From Acidimicrobiaceae bacterium (GTDB taxonomy: Bacteria; Actinomycetota; Acidimicrobiia; Acidimicrobiales; Palsa-688), in contig DAHWQF010000127.1 of the NCBI GenBank assembly GCA_027334785.1, positions 1-8,535 on the forward strand: DNA of 8,535 nucleotides, in the 5' to 3' direction. The position numbers were made by a program, and so were the translations under genes. Below are positions 1 through 8,065 of this stretch, piece after piece; the first letter of the stretch is position 1; every line of letters begins with the position of its first letter. Below the pieces are notes generated by a model. It was given only the letters and a program-made list of their open reading frames with translations, had not been told where the DNA came from and searched no databases.

Positions 1-1358
1 CCCGCGACGGCCTCGGGGGTGCCCGAGAGCGTCCCGTCCGGCGAAAGCAGGAGGCCGGCGGGCAGGCTTTGGCCGACGCCGAGGGACCACTGGTAGGGGT
101 CGGACGCCGTGGTGACCCCGCCTGCCGCCACGAGCGTTGCGTCATAGGGGACCCCGACGTTGCCGTCCGGGAGGTACGTGGTGGTCACCGTGGGCCCCTC
201 GACGACCGAGATCGACGCCTTGGCCGTGGCGACCTGGCCGAAGGCGTCGGTCACCTCCAAGAGGAAGCTGTAGCTGCCCAGGGCGTCGGGTGTGCCGTAG
301 ACCATCCCGGCCGTCCCGGTCTGGGTGCCCTTGGCGTCCAGCGACAACCCTGGTGGCAACGACCCCCCTCCGGGGACGAGGCTCCAGGTGAACGGCCCCA
401 CCCCGCCCACCACGGTCGGGGCGAAGGAGTAACCCTCGGAGAGGTCTGCCGGCACCATGCCTGCCTCTAGGGCGGGGTGGGCGGCGACTTCGAGGGTGAA
501 CTGGGCGGTCCAGCTACCCCCGCTGGCGTCGTCCACTCGCACTGCTATCGGGTAAGCACCCGCCGAACCAGGTGCAGGTGTCCCCGAGAGCAGCCCGCCT
601 GCCGAAAGGGTCAGGCCCCCCGGTAGTGGCCCCGAACCGGCCGCCAGCCGCCAGGTGTAGCGGGGCTGGCCTCCGGCGGCCCGGAAGCTAGCCGAGTAAG
701 CGACGCCCACCTCGGCCTCTTCCAGGGCGGTGGTCGTGACCGCCACCCCGACCGGTACCACGAAGGCGGCTAGGGCTTGGCCGCCGGCGGTATCGGTGAC
801 CTGCACGTAAGCGATCGTGGTCTTGGCGTCGGCCGCCGGCGTACCGGCGATCACGCCTCCTGGCAAGAGCGAGAGCCCGTCGGGCAGGGCACCGTTCACG
901 AGGGACCACCTGTCGCCGCCCGTCCCGCCAGAGGAAACAAGCCGGGTCATGTACCGGACGCCCTTGGTCGAGGGGGGCAGCTGGACGGGGCTCGTGATGG
1001 CGAGGGGCGGGGCGACGACGAGGGGCAGCGTCTCGGTAGCAGTACCCCCGGCACCGTCTGTCACCGCGAACGTCAACTGATAGGTGCCGGCCGTGCCTGG
1101 CTGGGGTGCCGTCTGGCCGGGGCCGTTGGTCCCGGCACCGGGCGTGCCCGTGACCTGGCCGGTGGCGGAGTCGACCGAAAGGCCGGTGGGCAGCGGCACC
1201 GGGTTGCCGCTCTGACCGGTCACCGACGTGACCTGCCACCCATAGGGCGCCGTCCCCCCGGAGGCGGTCAAGGGGTTGCTATGGTACGGGACGCCGACCT
1301 CGGCCGGCGCTAGGGCCGCCGGGCCAGTGGCGACAGGGCTGACGATGTTCAAGTAGGC
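1..1358 (-). repeat. Tandem Ig-like (He_PIG-like) domains
   Basis: From about residue 1263 to the window edge the surface protein is a string of domains with the putative-Ig pattern: E-V-G-V-P/A-Y, then G-G-x-x-P-Y-x-W, then L-P-x-G-L-x-L, then G-x-L-x-G-T-P, then V-x-D-x-x-G. The conserved tryptophans fall at residues 1303, 1413, 1498, 1587 and 1686, spacing 110, 85, 89 and 99. The fifth domain is cut by the window edge just after its S-G-T-P motif. One further clear copy lies far upstream (W326). Known members of this fold in bacterial surface proteins serve as stalks or binding modules. Confidence 0.88.
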
Positions 1359-4300
1359 CCAGGTCCAGGCACAGGCCCCAGCGTCGTCGACGGCTTGCAC
1401 GGGGAACTTGTAGAAGCCGGTCTCGGTCGGGGTACCGCGGAGCACACCGTCTGTCCCGATGCCCACTCCGGACGGTACCGCATAGCCGTACTGGCCGCAG
1501 GCGCCGCCGAGCGAGTAGGAGTACGTCGAGGCTTGGCCGGTGCCCTGGTCGAGGGGCACGCCGTAGGCGGCCTTGATGGGACTGGAAATAGAGACCCCCT
1601 CTTCGGCGGTGACGGTGCCCGGTTGCTCCGACTGGAGTGGCCAGAGCGGGCAGGCGCCGGTCGAGCTGTCGTAGTCACAGAACTCGAGCGGCTCGGCCAC
1701 CGGGCCCATCTGGAGCGTGTCCCAAGCCGTGCCGCTGTTCGCGTCGACAACGTAAAGCGGCTGGTCCAGGCCCTTGGCCACGAGCGAGGGATCTACCGAG
1801 GCCGGCACCGTCCCCCTGATCGTGCAGTCGGGCCCGACCGCCTGGCCCACATCGTTGAAGGTCTGGTCGTTCGGGGACTGCGAGACGTAGAGCCCGACGT
1901 TGTCGGCAAAGTCGGGGTAGGTCGGGTCGTCGGGGTAGTAGGTCACGTTGCCGTTGTTGTAATGGCGCTCGGCGGTGGGCGGAGCAGGGCACGTATAGGG
2001 CGGGGTCCCCCCCTGGGTCGGGTTGAAGAGGCCCCACATGGCCAGCTGGAGGAAGTTGATGTACGGGACGCCGATCTCGGGGTTGGCGAGCGGGTAGTTC
2101 TGGTCTCTGGGGCCGGCGATGATCGGGACCGTGAAGGTTTCGTAGCTGCACTGCCCGAGCGAGTCGGTCACCTGGACGTCGAAGGTGAGGGTCATGCCGG
2201 CGTCGGCGGCGGGTACCTCCGGCAGCGTCACCATGCCGTCGTTCGGGGAGCTCAGGTCGTTACCCACCTCCACGTACTCGCCCCGCGGGCTAGTGCCGCT
2301 GGCCCCGTTCCCCTCCGAGCTGGGTATGTAACCGTTGTAATCGCCGCCGTTCACGGAGAGCTGGCAGTTGCCGAGGGCCCATTGGAGGGGGAGCTTGGGC
2401 GTGCTGGCAGGAGGCGGGCCCCAGGTGATCTGCGGCTTGTTGAACCCGAGGGCCGAAACGTACGCCTTGTAAGGCTTGGCCAGCGAGCCGGTCTCGTCGG
2501 TCGGGAGCTCGGTGGCAGAGGTGATCTGGGGCGGCTGCGACGCCAGGTAGGCCGTGAGGATCGGGATGGTGACCTGAAAAGCCAGCGTCCATCCGAGGAC
2601 CGCGAGCTGGAAGCCGAGGCTCGCCTCCAGGCCCACCCCCACGTCCCAGACGGGCGCCGTCGTGCTGAGGTCGGCCCGCGCGAAGCCGTCGATGCCCGCC
2701 GTGGGCCCCACTACCCCATACAGGGCGAAGGTGAACTTCGGCCCGATCGAAGCCTTCAGGTACCCGCTGCCCGTCGGCGAGCTGAAATGGTTGTCCTGCT
2801 GGACGCAGTCCTCCTGGCAGTAGGCCTGGAAGTTCGGGCTGGCCTGGCTGTCGTAGCGGACGCCTTGGGTAAGCGTGAAGCCCTGGGTCTCGGTCGGCAC
2901 CGTTATGAGCGATGTGGTCTGGGCCTTTATGGAGGCGTCGATCTCCAGCAGGAAAGCGAAGTCCACCGGGACGGGGCCGATCGAGAACACGATGTCGGGG
3001 ATCCCAAACCTCGACGGGCCCCAGAGCGTTTTCGAGTACTGGCACACGACGTTCGACTGCACCGTGGCGCTCACGCTGACGCTCTCGGACACCTCGACGT
3101 AGGCGTCGGCTTGGAGCGTCGTTGGGAAGCTGTAGGAGGCGTCGAAGTGGGGCGTCACCGAGAAGCGGGGGCTGACATCGACCGAGATCGGTTGGAGGGG
3201 GTTCGTGGTCGGGTTGGTGCCGGAGGCATACCCGCACGCCACTTTGCTCGTCGGCGGCTTCACCGTGAACTGGCAGGGGAACGACTGGCTGCACGCGACG
3301 CCCACGCCGCTTTCTTGTGGGCCCGCCATTTTTGTACTTGGGCCACTTGGGCCGCTTGCACCGCTTGGGCCGCTTGCACCGCTTGTATCGCTTGGGCCGC
3401 TTGGGCCGCGCCCAGGGAAGAGGTCGCTCATCTCCTTCGTACTGACCGGGCTGGACGGCCAGTTGACGCTGAAGGACGCCCGCGGCACCGCTTGAGCCAG
3501 GCCGGCGAAGGCCGTCCCCAGCACGAGCTGGCCGTCCGCCCGGGACACGCTCGTCACCCGGCGGAGGAAGCCGTTCGGCGCAGCCGAGCTCGGGCGGGCC
3601 ACCATAACGTCGCCGGCCTGCACGCCGGCCAGGCTCGGCGGAGGCGGCGAGAAGACCAGCGTCTGACCGGAAAAAGACCGGAGGTCTGAAAGGGCGGTAC
3701 GGCCGACCACCTTCGTTGTGTCGGCGACCTCCGTCAGGTAACTGACGCCCACGACCGCCACGTGCCCAACGCTCACCCGTGCCGGGCTGCCGGTAACCGC
3801 CGGGTAGAAGGTGTCGGTCCCGTCGTCCACTCTGGAGGCCGACACCAAGTAGGTGCCGGGCTTGACGGCCATCTCGGTGGTGGCGGTAAGAGAACGCCTG
3901 AAGCCTCCGGGGCCGGCGACGGTGACCGACGCGGCCGTACCTGCGGGCAGCTGGTCGACCGAAACCGCCAGAGCCCCCTCACCGCTCGGCAAGCGAGGCG
4001 GGGCGAGGCCGGCGACCAGGGTCAGGGAGACAGTCGCGATCGCACCTCGCTTGTCCTCGACCCGGATGATGAGCGGTTCCACCGCCGGGCTCGTGACTGT
4101 ACCTTCGATCAGCCCGTGGCTGCTGTCCAGGGCCAGGCCGGGAGGGAGCTGGCCTCCCGAAAGTGACCACGAGTACGGAGGGAGCCCGCCGGTCGCGCTG
4201 AGCTTCTGGTGGTAAGACGAGGAGACCGAGGCTGGCGCCAGTTTCGTCGTCAGGATCCCAAGGGCCCCGGAGGGGACGGCGGCCGGGTTGGCCACCATCC

Positions 4301-5144
4301 CCACGACTCGCCCACGCAGCCTGCGCCCGCCCATCGAGCCCTTGTACGAAGCGTCACCGAAGGGGAAGACCTTCCCGTTGGAGGCGTCCAGCCAATAACC
4401 CCTGCCGTCCGGCGTGGGCGTGAGCCCGGCGACCCGGGTGCCGGGGTGGGCGTGGACAGAGCCGAACGAGCGGGCGTCGCCAAAGGTGTAAACCGCACCG
4501 CGAGAGCTCACCAGCCAGTAGCCGCCGCCGTCGGGGGTCGCCGCCATGCCGACCACGGGCGCGGCCAGGTGCGAGTGGCCCTCGGAACCGTAGAAACGAG
4601 CGGCGCCGAAGTTGAAAACGCCCCCGTCCGAGGCCACCAGCCAGTAGCCGGTCCCGTGCGGGGTGGGAGAAATACCGACTACGGGCGCGTTCAGCTTTTT
4701 GCCCGCCTCCGAGCCGAAGTTGTGAGCCGTGCCGAAGGCCCTGACCGCGCCCGCGGAGGAGACCAACCAGTAGCCAGCGCCGTTCGGGGTGACAGCTATG
4801 CCCGTCGTGAGCGCGCCTCTCCTGCCCGCCGAACTGCCGAAGAAGCCGGCGCTGCCGAAGGCGAAGACCCCGCCGTCACGTCCGACCAGCCAGTAGCCGG
4901 GGCCCACGGGCGGCGGTGCCGACGCGGGGTGGACCAAGGCGGGCGAGCGCTCGTGACGAGCGACCTGACGGCCGGCTGGGGCGGCGAGGTGGCCAACGCG
5001 GGCGGGGGCAGTGGTCGCAGCTCCGGTGCCAACAGGCTGCGCGACCAGGGCGCTGAACACCGCCAGGGCGACCGTCCACGCAGCTCCCCTTCCTTTGCCG
5101 TTGCCGACCCAGGGGCCACCCGTGCGCGCCCTTCGCTGCTTCAT
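1..5144 (-). CDS. Giant secreted multidomain surface protein with G-Y-W-L-V repeats and Ig-like domains (3' end beyond window)
   Basis: One stop-free frame covers 1714 complete codons from the ATG at 5142-5144 to the left edge, so the C-terminus is missing. An in-frame TAG lies six codons upstream, making this ATG the first possible start; no clear Shine-Dalgarno precedes it. The start MKQRRARTGG followed by a hydrophobic stretch (about residues 21-36) and small residues looks like a signal peptide cut near residue 43. Domains in order: five G-Y-W-L-V repeats (83-285), an Ig-like domain (about 296-378), a beta-rich region with a G-F-L-R-R-V-T-S-V motif (about 380-575), a Gly-X-Ser tract (580-603), a beta-rich region with L-Y-G-V-V-G-P (about 625-875), divergent Ig-like units (about 890-1260), then five regular Ig-like domains (from about 1263). 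The likely role is extracellular adhesion or binding, which is inference. No catalytic motif is seen. The missing C-terminus would show how it is anchored. Confidence 0.93.
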   Translation of the reverse strand, partial: MKQRRARTGGPWVGNGKGRGAAWTVALAVFSALVAQPVGTGAATTAPARVGHLAAPAGRQVARHERSPALVHPASAPPPVGPGYWLVGRDGGVFAFGSAGFFGSSAGRRGALTTGIAVTPNGAGYWLVSSAGAVRAFGTAHNFGSEAGKKLNAPVVGISPTPHGTGYWLVASDGGVFNFGAARFYGSEGHSHLAAPVVGMAATPDGGGYWLVSSRGAVYTFGDARSFGSVHAHPGTRVAGLTPTPDGRGYWLDASNGKVFPFGDASYKGSMGGRRLRGRVVGMVANPAAVPSGALGILTTKLAPASVSSSYHQKLSATGGLPPYSWSLSGGQLPPGLALDSSHGLIEGTVTSPAVEPLIIRVEDKRGAIATVSLTLVAGLAPPRLPSGEGALAVSVDQLPAGTAASVTVAGPGGFRRSLTATTEMAVKPGTYLVSASRVDDGTDTFYPAVTGSPARVSVGHVAVVGVSYLTEVADTTKVVGRTALSDLRSFSGQTLVFSPPPPSLAGVQAGDVMVARPSSAAPNGFLRRVTSVSRADGQLVLGTAFAGLAQAVPRASFSVNWPSSPVSTKEMSDLFPGRGPSGPSDTSGASGPSGASGPSGPSTKMAGPQESGVGVACSQSFPCQFTVKPPTSKVACGYASGTNPTTNPLQPISVDVSPRFSVTPHFDASYSFPTTLQADAYVEVSESVSVSATVQSNVVCQYSKTLWGPSRFGIPDIVFSIGPVPVDFAFLLEIDASIKAQTTSLITVPTETQGFTLTQGVRYDSQASPNFQAYCQEDCVQQDNHFSSPTGSGYLKASIGPKFTFALYGVVGPTAGIDGFARADLSTTAPVWDVGVGLEASLGFQLAVLGWTLAFQVTIPILTAYLASQPPQITSATELPTDETGSLAKPYKAYVSALGFNKPQITWGPPPASTPKLPLQWALGNCQLSVNGGDYNGYIPSSEGNGASGTSPRGEYVEVGNDLSSPNDGMVTLPEVPAADAGMTLTFDVQVTDSLGQCSYETFTVPIIAGPRDQNYPLANPEIGVPYINFLQLAMWGLFNPTQGGTPPYTCPAPPTAERHYNNGNVTYYPDDPTYPDFADNVGLYVSQSPNDQTFNDVGQAVGPDCTIRGTVPASVDPSLVAKGLDQPLYVVDANSGTAWDTLQMGPVAEPLEFCDYDSSTGACPLWPLQSEQPGTVTAEEGVSISSPIKAAYGVPLDQGTGQASTYSYSLGGACGQYGYAVPSGVGIGTDGVLRGTPTETGFYKFPVQAVDDAGACAWTWAYLNIVSPVATGPAALAPAEVGVPYHSNPLTASGGTAPYGWQVTSVTGQSGNPVPLPTGLSVDSATGQVTGTPGAGTNGPGQTAPQPGTAGTYQLTFAVTDGAGGTATETLPLVVAPPLAITSPVQLPPSTKGVRYMTRLVSSGGTGGDRWSLVNGALPDGLSLLPGGVIAGTPAADAKTTIAYVQVTDTAGGQALAAFVVPVGVAVTTTALEEAEVGVAYSASFRAAGGQPRYTWRLAAGSGPLPGGLTLSAGGLLSGTPAPGSAGAYPIAVRVDDASGGSWTAQFTLEVAAHPALEAGMVPADLSEGYSFAPTVVGGVGPFTWSLVPGGGSLPPGLSLDAKGTQTGTAGMVYGTPDALGSYSFLLEVTDAFGQVATAKASISVVEGPTVTTTYLPDGNVGVPYDATLVAAGGVTTASDPYQWSLGVGQSLPAGLLLSPDGTLSGTPEAVA
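2520..3272 (-). other. Beta-rich central domain of the surface protein
   Basis: Residues about 625-875 lack the Ig-like signature. They contain alternating polar and hydrophobic strands (for example around V-E-V-S-E-S-V-S-V-S-A-T-V), a W-G-P-S-R-F-G-I-P segment at residue 708, a C-Q-E-D-C pair, and an A-L-Y-G-V-V-G-P-T-A-G-I-D-G-F segment near residue 808, ending in a hydrophobic stretch around W852. From memory, similar L-Y-G-V-x-G-P segments occur in large secreted actinobacterial and chloroflexal proteins, next to the G-F-L-R-R-V-T-S-V type region found here just upstream. I cannot name a family. The hydrophobic stretch near 845-870 is more likely buried beta strand than a membrane anchor, because Ig-like domains continue after it. 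Confidence 0.6.
3336..3407 (-). repeat. 9-bp tandem repeat encoding a collagen-like Gly-X-Ser tract
   Basis: Eight adjacent 9-bp units lie in frame in the giant surface protein, residues 580-603. On the coding strand each unit reads G-X-S: five Gly-Pro-Ser, two Gly-Ala-Ser and one Asp-Thr-Ser. Units are nearly identical in DNA (GGCCCAAGC with variants such as GGTGCAAGC, GGCCCAAGT and one GATACAAGC). Because the unit is a multiple of three, gain or loss of units would keep the frame. The tract separates the N-terminal repeat and linker domains from the cysteine-containing region, so it probably acts as an extended hinge. It is too short, on its own, to assume a stable collagen triple helix. 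Confidence 0.9.
4290..4898 (-). repeat. Five G-Y-W-L-V / F-x-F-G protein repeats
   Basis: Within the giant surface protein, residues 83-285 contain five copies of a unit starting G-Y-W-L-V (G-Y-W-L-D in the last), followed after a few residues by G-x-V and by F-G-x-A, and then F-G-S or a variant. The copies begin near residues 83, 124, 166, 208 and 249, a period of 41-42 residues. Between units there is a short V-x-G-hydrophobic-x-x-T-P-x-G linker. Such units are common in secreted actinobacterial proteins and are probably beta-sheet blades. A closed five-bladed propeller is inference from the copy number. The units differ at DNA level, so they are old duplications, not a recent expansion. 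Confidence 0.85.
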
Positions 5145-5251
5145 AGGCGCAAAGTGTGGCTATGCCTCGCAGGCCCTAACATCGGGGACGACCCCCATTC
5201 GTAAGGACCTCCACCCCTACGGGCACGGAGGGGCTGCTCGGGAGAGCTGTA
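5145..5251. promoter_or_regulatory. Divergent intergenic region, presumed to hold both promoters
   Basis: These 107 bases separate the starts of the surface-protein gene (leftward) and the LAL regulator gene (rightward), so promoters for both genes most likely lie here or just inside the neighbouring genes. I could not identify convincing -35/-10 pairs on either strand. On the plus strand the leader holds CCTCC at 5208-5212, CCCCT at 5214-5218, GGAGG at 5227-5231 and AGGGG at 5229-5233, which can form alternative short stems. A GGGG-acga-CCCC stem lies at 5184-5195. These are weak and could be chance in GC-rich DNA. Confidence 0.5.
5241..5246 (+). promoter_or_regulatory. Ribosome binding site for the TTG start at 5252
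   Basis: GGAGAG sits five bases before the TTG at 5252, a good Shine-Dalgarno and spacing. Upstream in the same frame there is no ATG, GTG or TTG between the stop at 5177-5179 and this codon, so the site decides the start. A second TTG at 5261 is possible but would be farther from the purine run. Confidence 0.7.
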
Positions 5252-8065
5252 TTGGGCGCTTTGCCGCAAAACCTGCTCGAACGTGACAGCGCCGCCATCG
5301 CGCTCGGGGCCACTTTGAGCAGGGCGCAGGGGGGTAAGGTCGCCATGACCCTGGTCCTGGGAGAGGCGGGCCTCGGCAAGACGACCCTCCTCGAAGCCGC
5401 CGTAGCGGAAGCGTCCCAGTCGGGTTTCGAGGTGGCCCGCGCCCAGGGCGCGGCAGCTGAGGTGGCGTTGCCCTTTGGGTATGTCTCCCAGTTGTTCCCC
5501 GACGAAGCAGCCGAGGACGTGTTGGGCTTCGTCACCACCCTGCCCCCGCAAGAACGTGCCGCCGTCGCGTGGCAGCGCCTCCGCGGCTGGGCCCTTCAAC
5601 GGCGCCGAAGACCGCTCTTGCTCGCCTTGGACGACCTCCACTGGGCCGACCGCGACTCCCTCATGCTCCTCGGCATGCTCGCCCGCCAGCGCGGCCCGGC
5701 GCGCCTCGCCCTGGTGGGCGCTCTCCGCCCCTGGCCCGGCGAGGCGGCTTCCCTGGCAGAGACGCTGGTGACGACTGGAGAGGGGGAGGTCGTACGGCTC
5801 GTGCCGCTCAGTACGGCCGCCTCCATCGAGCTCGTCACGCGTCTCGCTGGCAGCGCCGTGGCCGAAGAGCTCGCCCCGCGCCTGGACGAGCTATGCGCCG
5901 GTAACCCCCTTTTGTTGAGCCAGCTCTCCTCCCAGGCGGGTTCTGCCCCGACCAGCGGGGACGGCCACGGGCTTCTCCTTTCCCGTTTCACGGGCCTCGA
6001 CGAGGCGGGCCTCCGGTACGCGAGGGCCGCCGCGGTATCGGGCGTGCAGTTCCGGCCGTCCGTCGCCGCCGCGGTAGCCGGGCTCACGGAGGCAGAGGCC
6101 CACCGGGCGCTCGACGTCATGTGCCGTAATGGCCTCGTCTCTGCCGTCGAGCCGGGCCGGGCCTCCTTCGCCCACTCCCTCCTCCGCCGGGCCCTCTTGG
6201 ACGACCTGCCCGAGCCCTTGAAAACGGAGCTGCACGCTTCTACGTTCCGCCAGCTGGCCGATCAGCGAGCACCCGTAGGCGAGGTCGCCACCCACGCCCT
6301 CGCCGCCCGGTTGCGGACCAAACCCGCCCTGCGGGCCGTGGAGGAGGCCGGCTTCGAAAGCCTGAGCCAAGGCGCGTTGCAGGCCGCGGTGAAGTGGTTC
6401 ACTGCGGCGGTCGAACTGGGTGGGTCGGAGTGCCCGGCCTCAGCCCACCTGCACCTGGCCGAGGCCCTCGACGGCACCGGCGCGCCGGACAAAGCCGCCG
6501 ATGTCTGCTCTGCCCTCTTGAACGGGCGGCGCGACTTAGGGACGGAGCTCGCCGCCAAGGTGGAGCGGCTCTTGGGACGTGCCCTGTTCGAGATGGGTAG
6601 GGGCGACGAGGCCGAGGAGGCCTTCAGGCGAGCTGCCTCACTCACCCTCCAAGAGGAACCCGACCTGGCCATCGAGATCTTGCTCGAGGCATCGCTCGTC
6701 AGCCTCTACGGCTCGGGCGTGCGCCGCTCGTTCGAGTTCGCCGAGCAAGCCGAACGCCTCCTCTCGCCCACAACCGACCGCCAGCTGGCCGCCTGGGTCC
6801 GGGCCGCCTGGGGCCACGCCCGCTCGCTCATGGCCGAACCGGGCGGAGTCGACGAGGTCGACCGGGCCGTCGCCTCCTTGCCACCGGGCACCGGCCTGCG
6901 CGGCCTGCACGGTGCTGCCGCTTGGGGACCGAGGCTCGTCCAGCTCCAGACGGCCAAGCAGGCCGAGCGCTTCGACGAAGCCGTGCGCGCCTACCAGCTG
7001 GCCATGGAAGAGGCGGCGAGCTCGCCGGTGCGCCTGTCTACGAGCATCTACTCGGTCGCCCACGCGGACACCGTCGCCCGCCTCGGGCGCATCAGCGAGT
7101 CACGCGACATCCTCCTCGCGGCGGACGAGGACTCACCCTACCTAGCGGCACGCCGGCCCTGGGTCCAGGTCGGTCTCGCCTACACCAGCTACCAGCTGGC
7201 CGACTTCGCCCAGGCCGCCTCTCACTGCCAGCAGGTCGAAGCGGCCATCGGGGCCGAGGCGGACACGCTCCCCTTGCTCCGGTTCTGGCTGTGGTACGTG
7301 CGCTGCGGCTTACACCTGAGCGCTGGTGCCATCGGAGCTGCCACCGAGCTAGCTCGGCGGGCGGAGGTCGTCAGTGAGAAGGCTGGGGTCATAGAGCCCT
7401 GTTTCCCCTGGCACTCAGCCGCTATCGATGCCTACCTGGCGGCAGAGAGGCCAGCTGACGCAGCGCGCTGCGTAGAGCGCCTGGAGCAGCTCTGCCTGAA
7501 GGTCCCGTGCCTCTGGCCGAGGACCGTGGCCGCCCGCGGGCGTGCCGAGCTCGCGTTCCGGGCCGGGGACCACGAAGCGGCCGGGCTTTGGTTCGAGCGA
7601 GCACTGGACTGGCAACGGGAGCTCCCGATGCCACTGGTCAAGGCAGAGACGCTCACCAGGTACGGCGTGTTCCTCCGGCACACCCGCGCCGCGGCAAAAG
7701 CGCGCCAGCTCCTTGGTGAGGCGGTGCGCACGGCGGCAGCATGCGGGGCTCGGCGCCTCGAGCTAGTGGCCACCGAAGAGCTACACCTGGCCGGGGGCCG
7801 GCGCCGCACGGGCCCTCACCGAGCCGCGCCGGCAGTCGCCGGCAATGACTGCTCGAGCCTGCTGACGCCGGCTCAATTGCGGGTAGCCGAACTGGCCGCC
7901 AGCGGTCTCACCAACAAGGAGATCGGCCGGCGCCTCTTCATTTCCGGGCGGACCGTCGAGCACCACTTGGGCGCCGTCTACCTGGCCCTCGGGATAACCG
8001 GCCGCCGCCACCTATCCCAGCGCCTGGCAGCCCTGGGACCTCGGCCGGACAGGCCCCAGGCTTGA
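5252..8065 (+). CDS. LAL-family (MalT-like) LuxR transcriptional regulator
   Basis: A 937-residue regulator, the usual size for large ATP-binding LuxR proteins. The N-terminus carries the typical L-L-E-R-D entry (residues 8-12) to the ATPase, a Walker A motif G-E-A-G-L-G-K-T at 37-44, and a Walker B region L-L-A-L-D-D-L-H-W-A-D at 123-133. Residues about 310-860 are rich in Ala, Leu and Glu helices resembling degenerate TPR units, the usual ligand- or protein-sensing part. The C-terminus (about 871-925) is a LuxR helix-turn-helix with L-T-P-A-Q, the G-L-T-N-K-E-I-G recognition region and R-T-V-E-H-H-L-G-A-V-Y. In the family, ATP binding and an inducer switch the protein to a DNA-binding oligomer. 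Start is TTG, supported by the preceding GGAGAG. It is divergent from the surface-protein gene, a possible target. All key motifs look intact. The inducer cannot be told. Confidence 0.95.
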   Translation: MGALPQNLLERDSAAIALGATLSRAQGGKVAMTLVLGEAGLGKTTLLEAAVAEASQSGFEVARAQGAAAEVALPFGYVSQLFPDEAAEDVLGFVTTLPPQERAAVAWQRLRGWALQRRRRPLLLALDDLHWADRDSLMLLGMLARQRGPARLALVGALRPWPGEAASLAETLVTTGEGEVVRLVPLSTAASIELVTRLAGSAVAEELAPRLDELCAGNPLLLSQLSSQAGSAPTSGDGHGLLLSRFTGLDEAGLRYARAAAVSGVQFRPSVAAAVAGLTEAEAHRALDVMCRNGLVSAVEPGRASFAHSLLRRALLDDLPEPLKTELHASTFRQLADQRAPVGEVATHALAARLRTKPALRAVEEAGFESLSQGALQAAVKWFTAAVELGGSECPASAHLHLAEALDGTGAPDKAADVCSALLNGRRDLGTELAAKVERLLGRALFEMGRGDEAEEAFRRAASLTLQEEPDLAIEILLEASLVSLYGSGVRRSFEFAEQAERLLSPTTDRQLAAWVRAAWGHARSLMAEPGGVDEVDRAVASLPPGTGLRGLHGAAAWGPRLVQLQTAKQAERFDEAVRAYQLAMEEAASSPVRLSTSIYSVAHADTVARLGRISESRDILLAADEDSPYLAARRPWVQVGLAYTSYQLADFAQAASHCQQVEAAIGAEADTLPLLRFWLWYVRCGLHLSAGAIGAATELARRAEVVSEKAGVIEPCFPWHSAAIDAYLAAERPADAARCVERLEQLCLKVPCLWPRTVAARGRAELAFRAGDHEAAGLWFERALDWQRELPMPLVKAETLTRYGVFLRHTRAAAKARQLLGEAVRTAAACGARRLELVATEELHLAGGRRRTGPHRAAPAVAGNDCSSLLTPAQLRVAELAASGLTNKEIGRRLFISGRTVEHHLGAVYLALGITGRRHLSQRLAALGPRPDRPQA

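Noticed and set aside
2290..3294. A 334-codon minus-strand frame overlapping the surface protein in another register
   Set aside because: It is out of frame with the continuous 1714-codon reading frame and shows no recognisable motif.
3336..3407. Short evenly spaced repeats considered as a CRISPR-like array
   Set aside because: Units are 9 bp with no spacers and are in frame with the surrounding gene.
1395..3689. A 764-codon open frame on the plus strand opposite the surface-protein gene
   Set aside because: It lies wholly antisense to a longer minus-strand frame with clear domain repeats and a signal peptide. Its translation is Arg/Gly/Val-rich low-complexity sequence typical of antisense frames in GC-rich genes.
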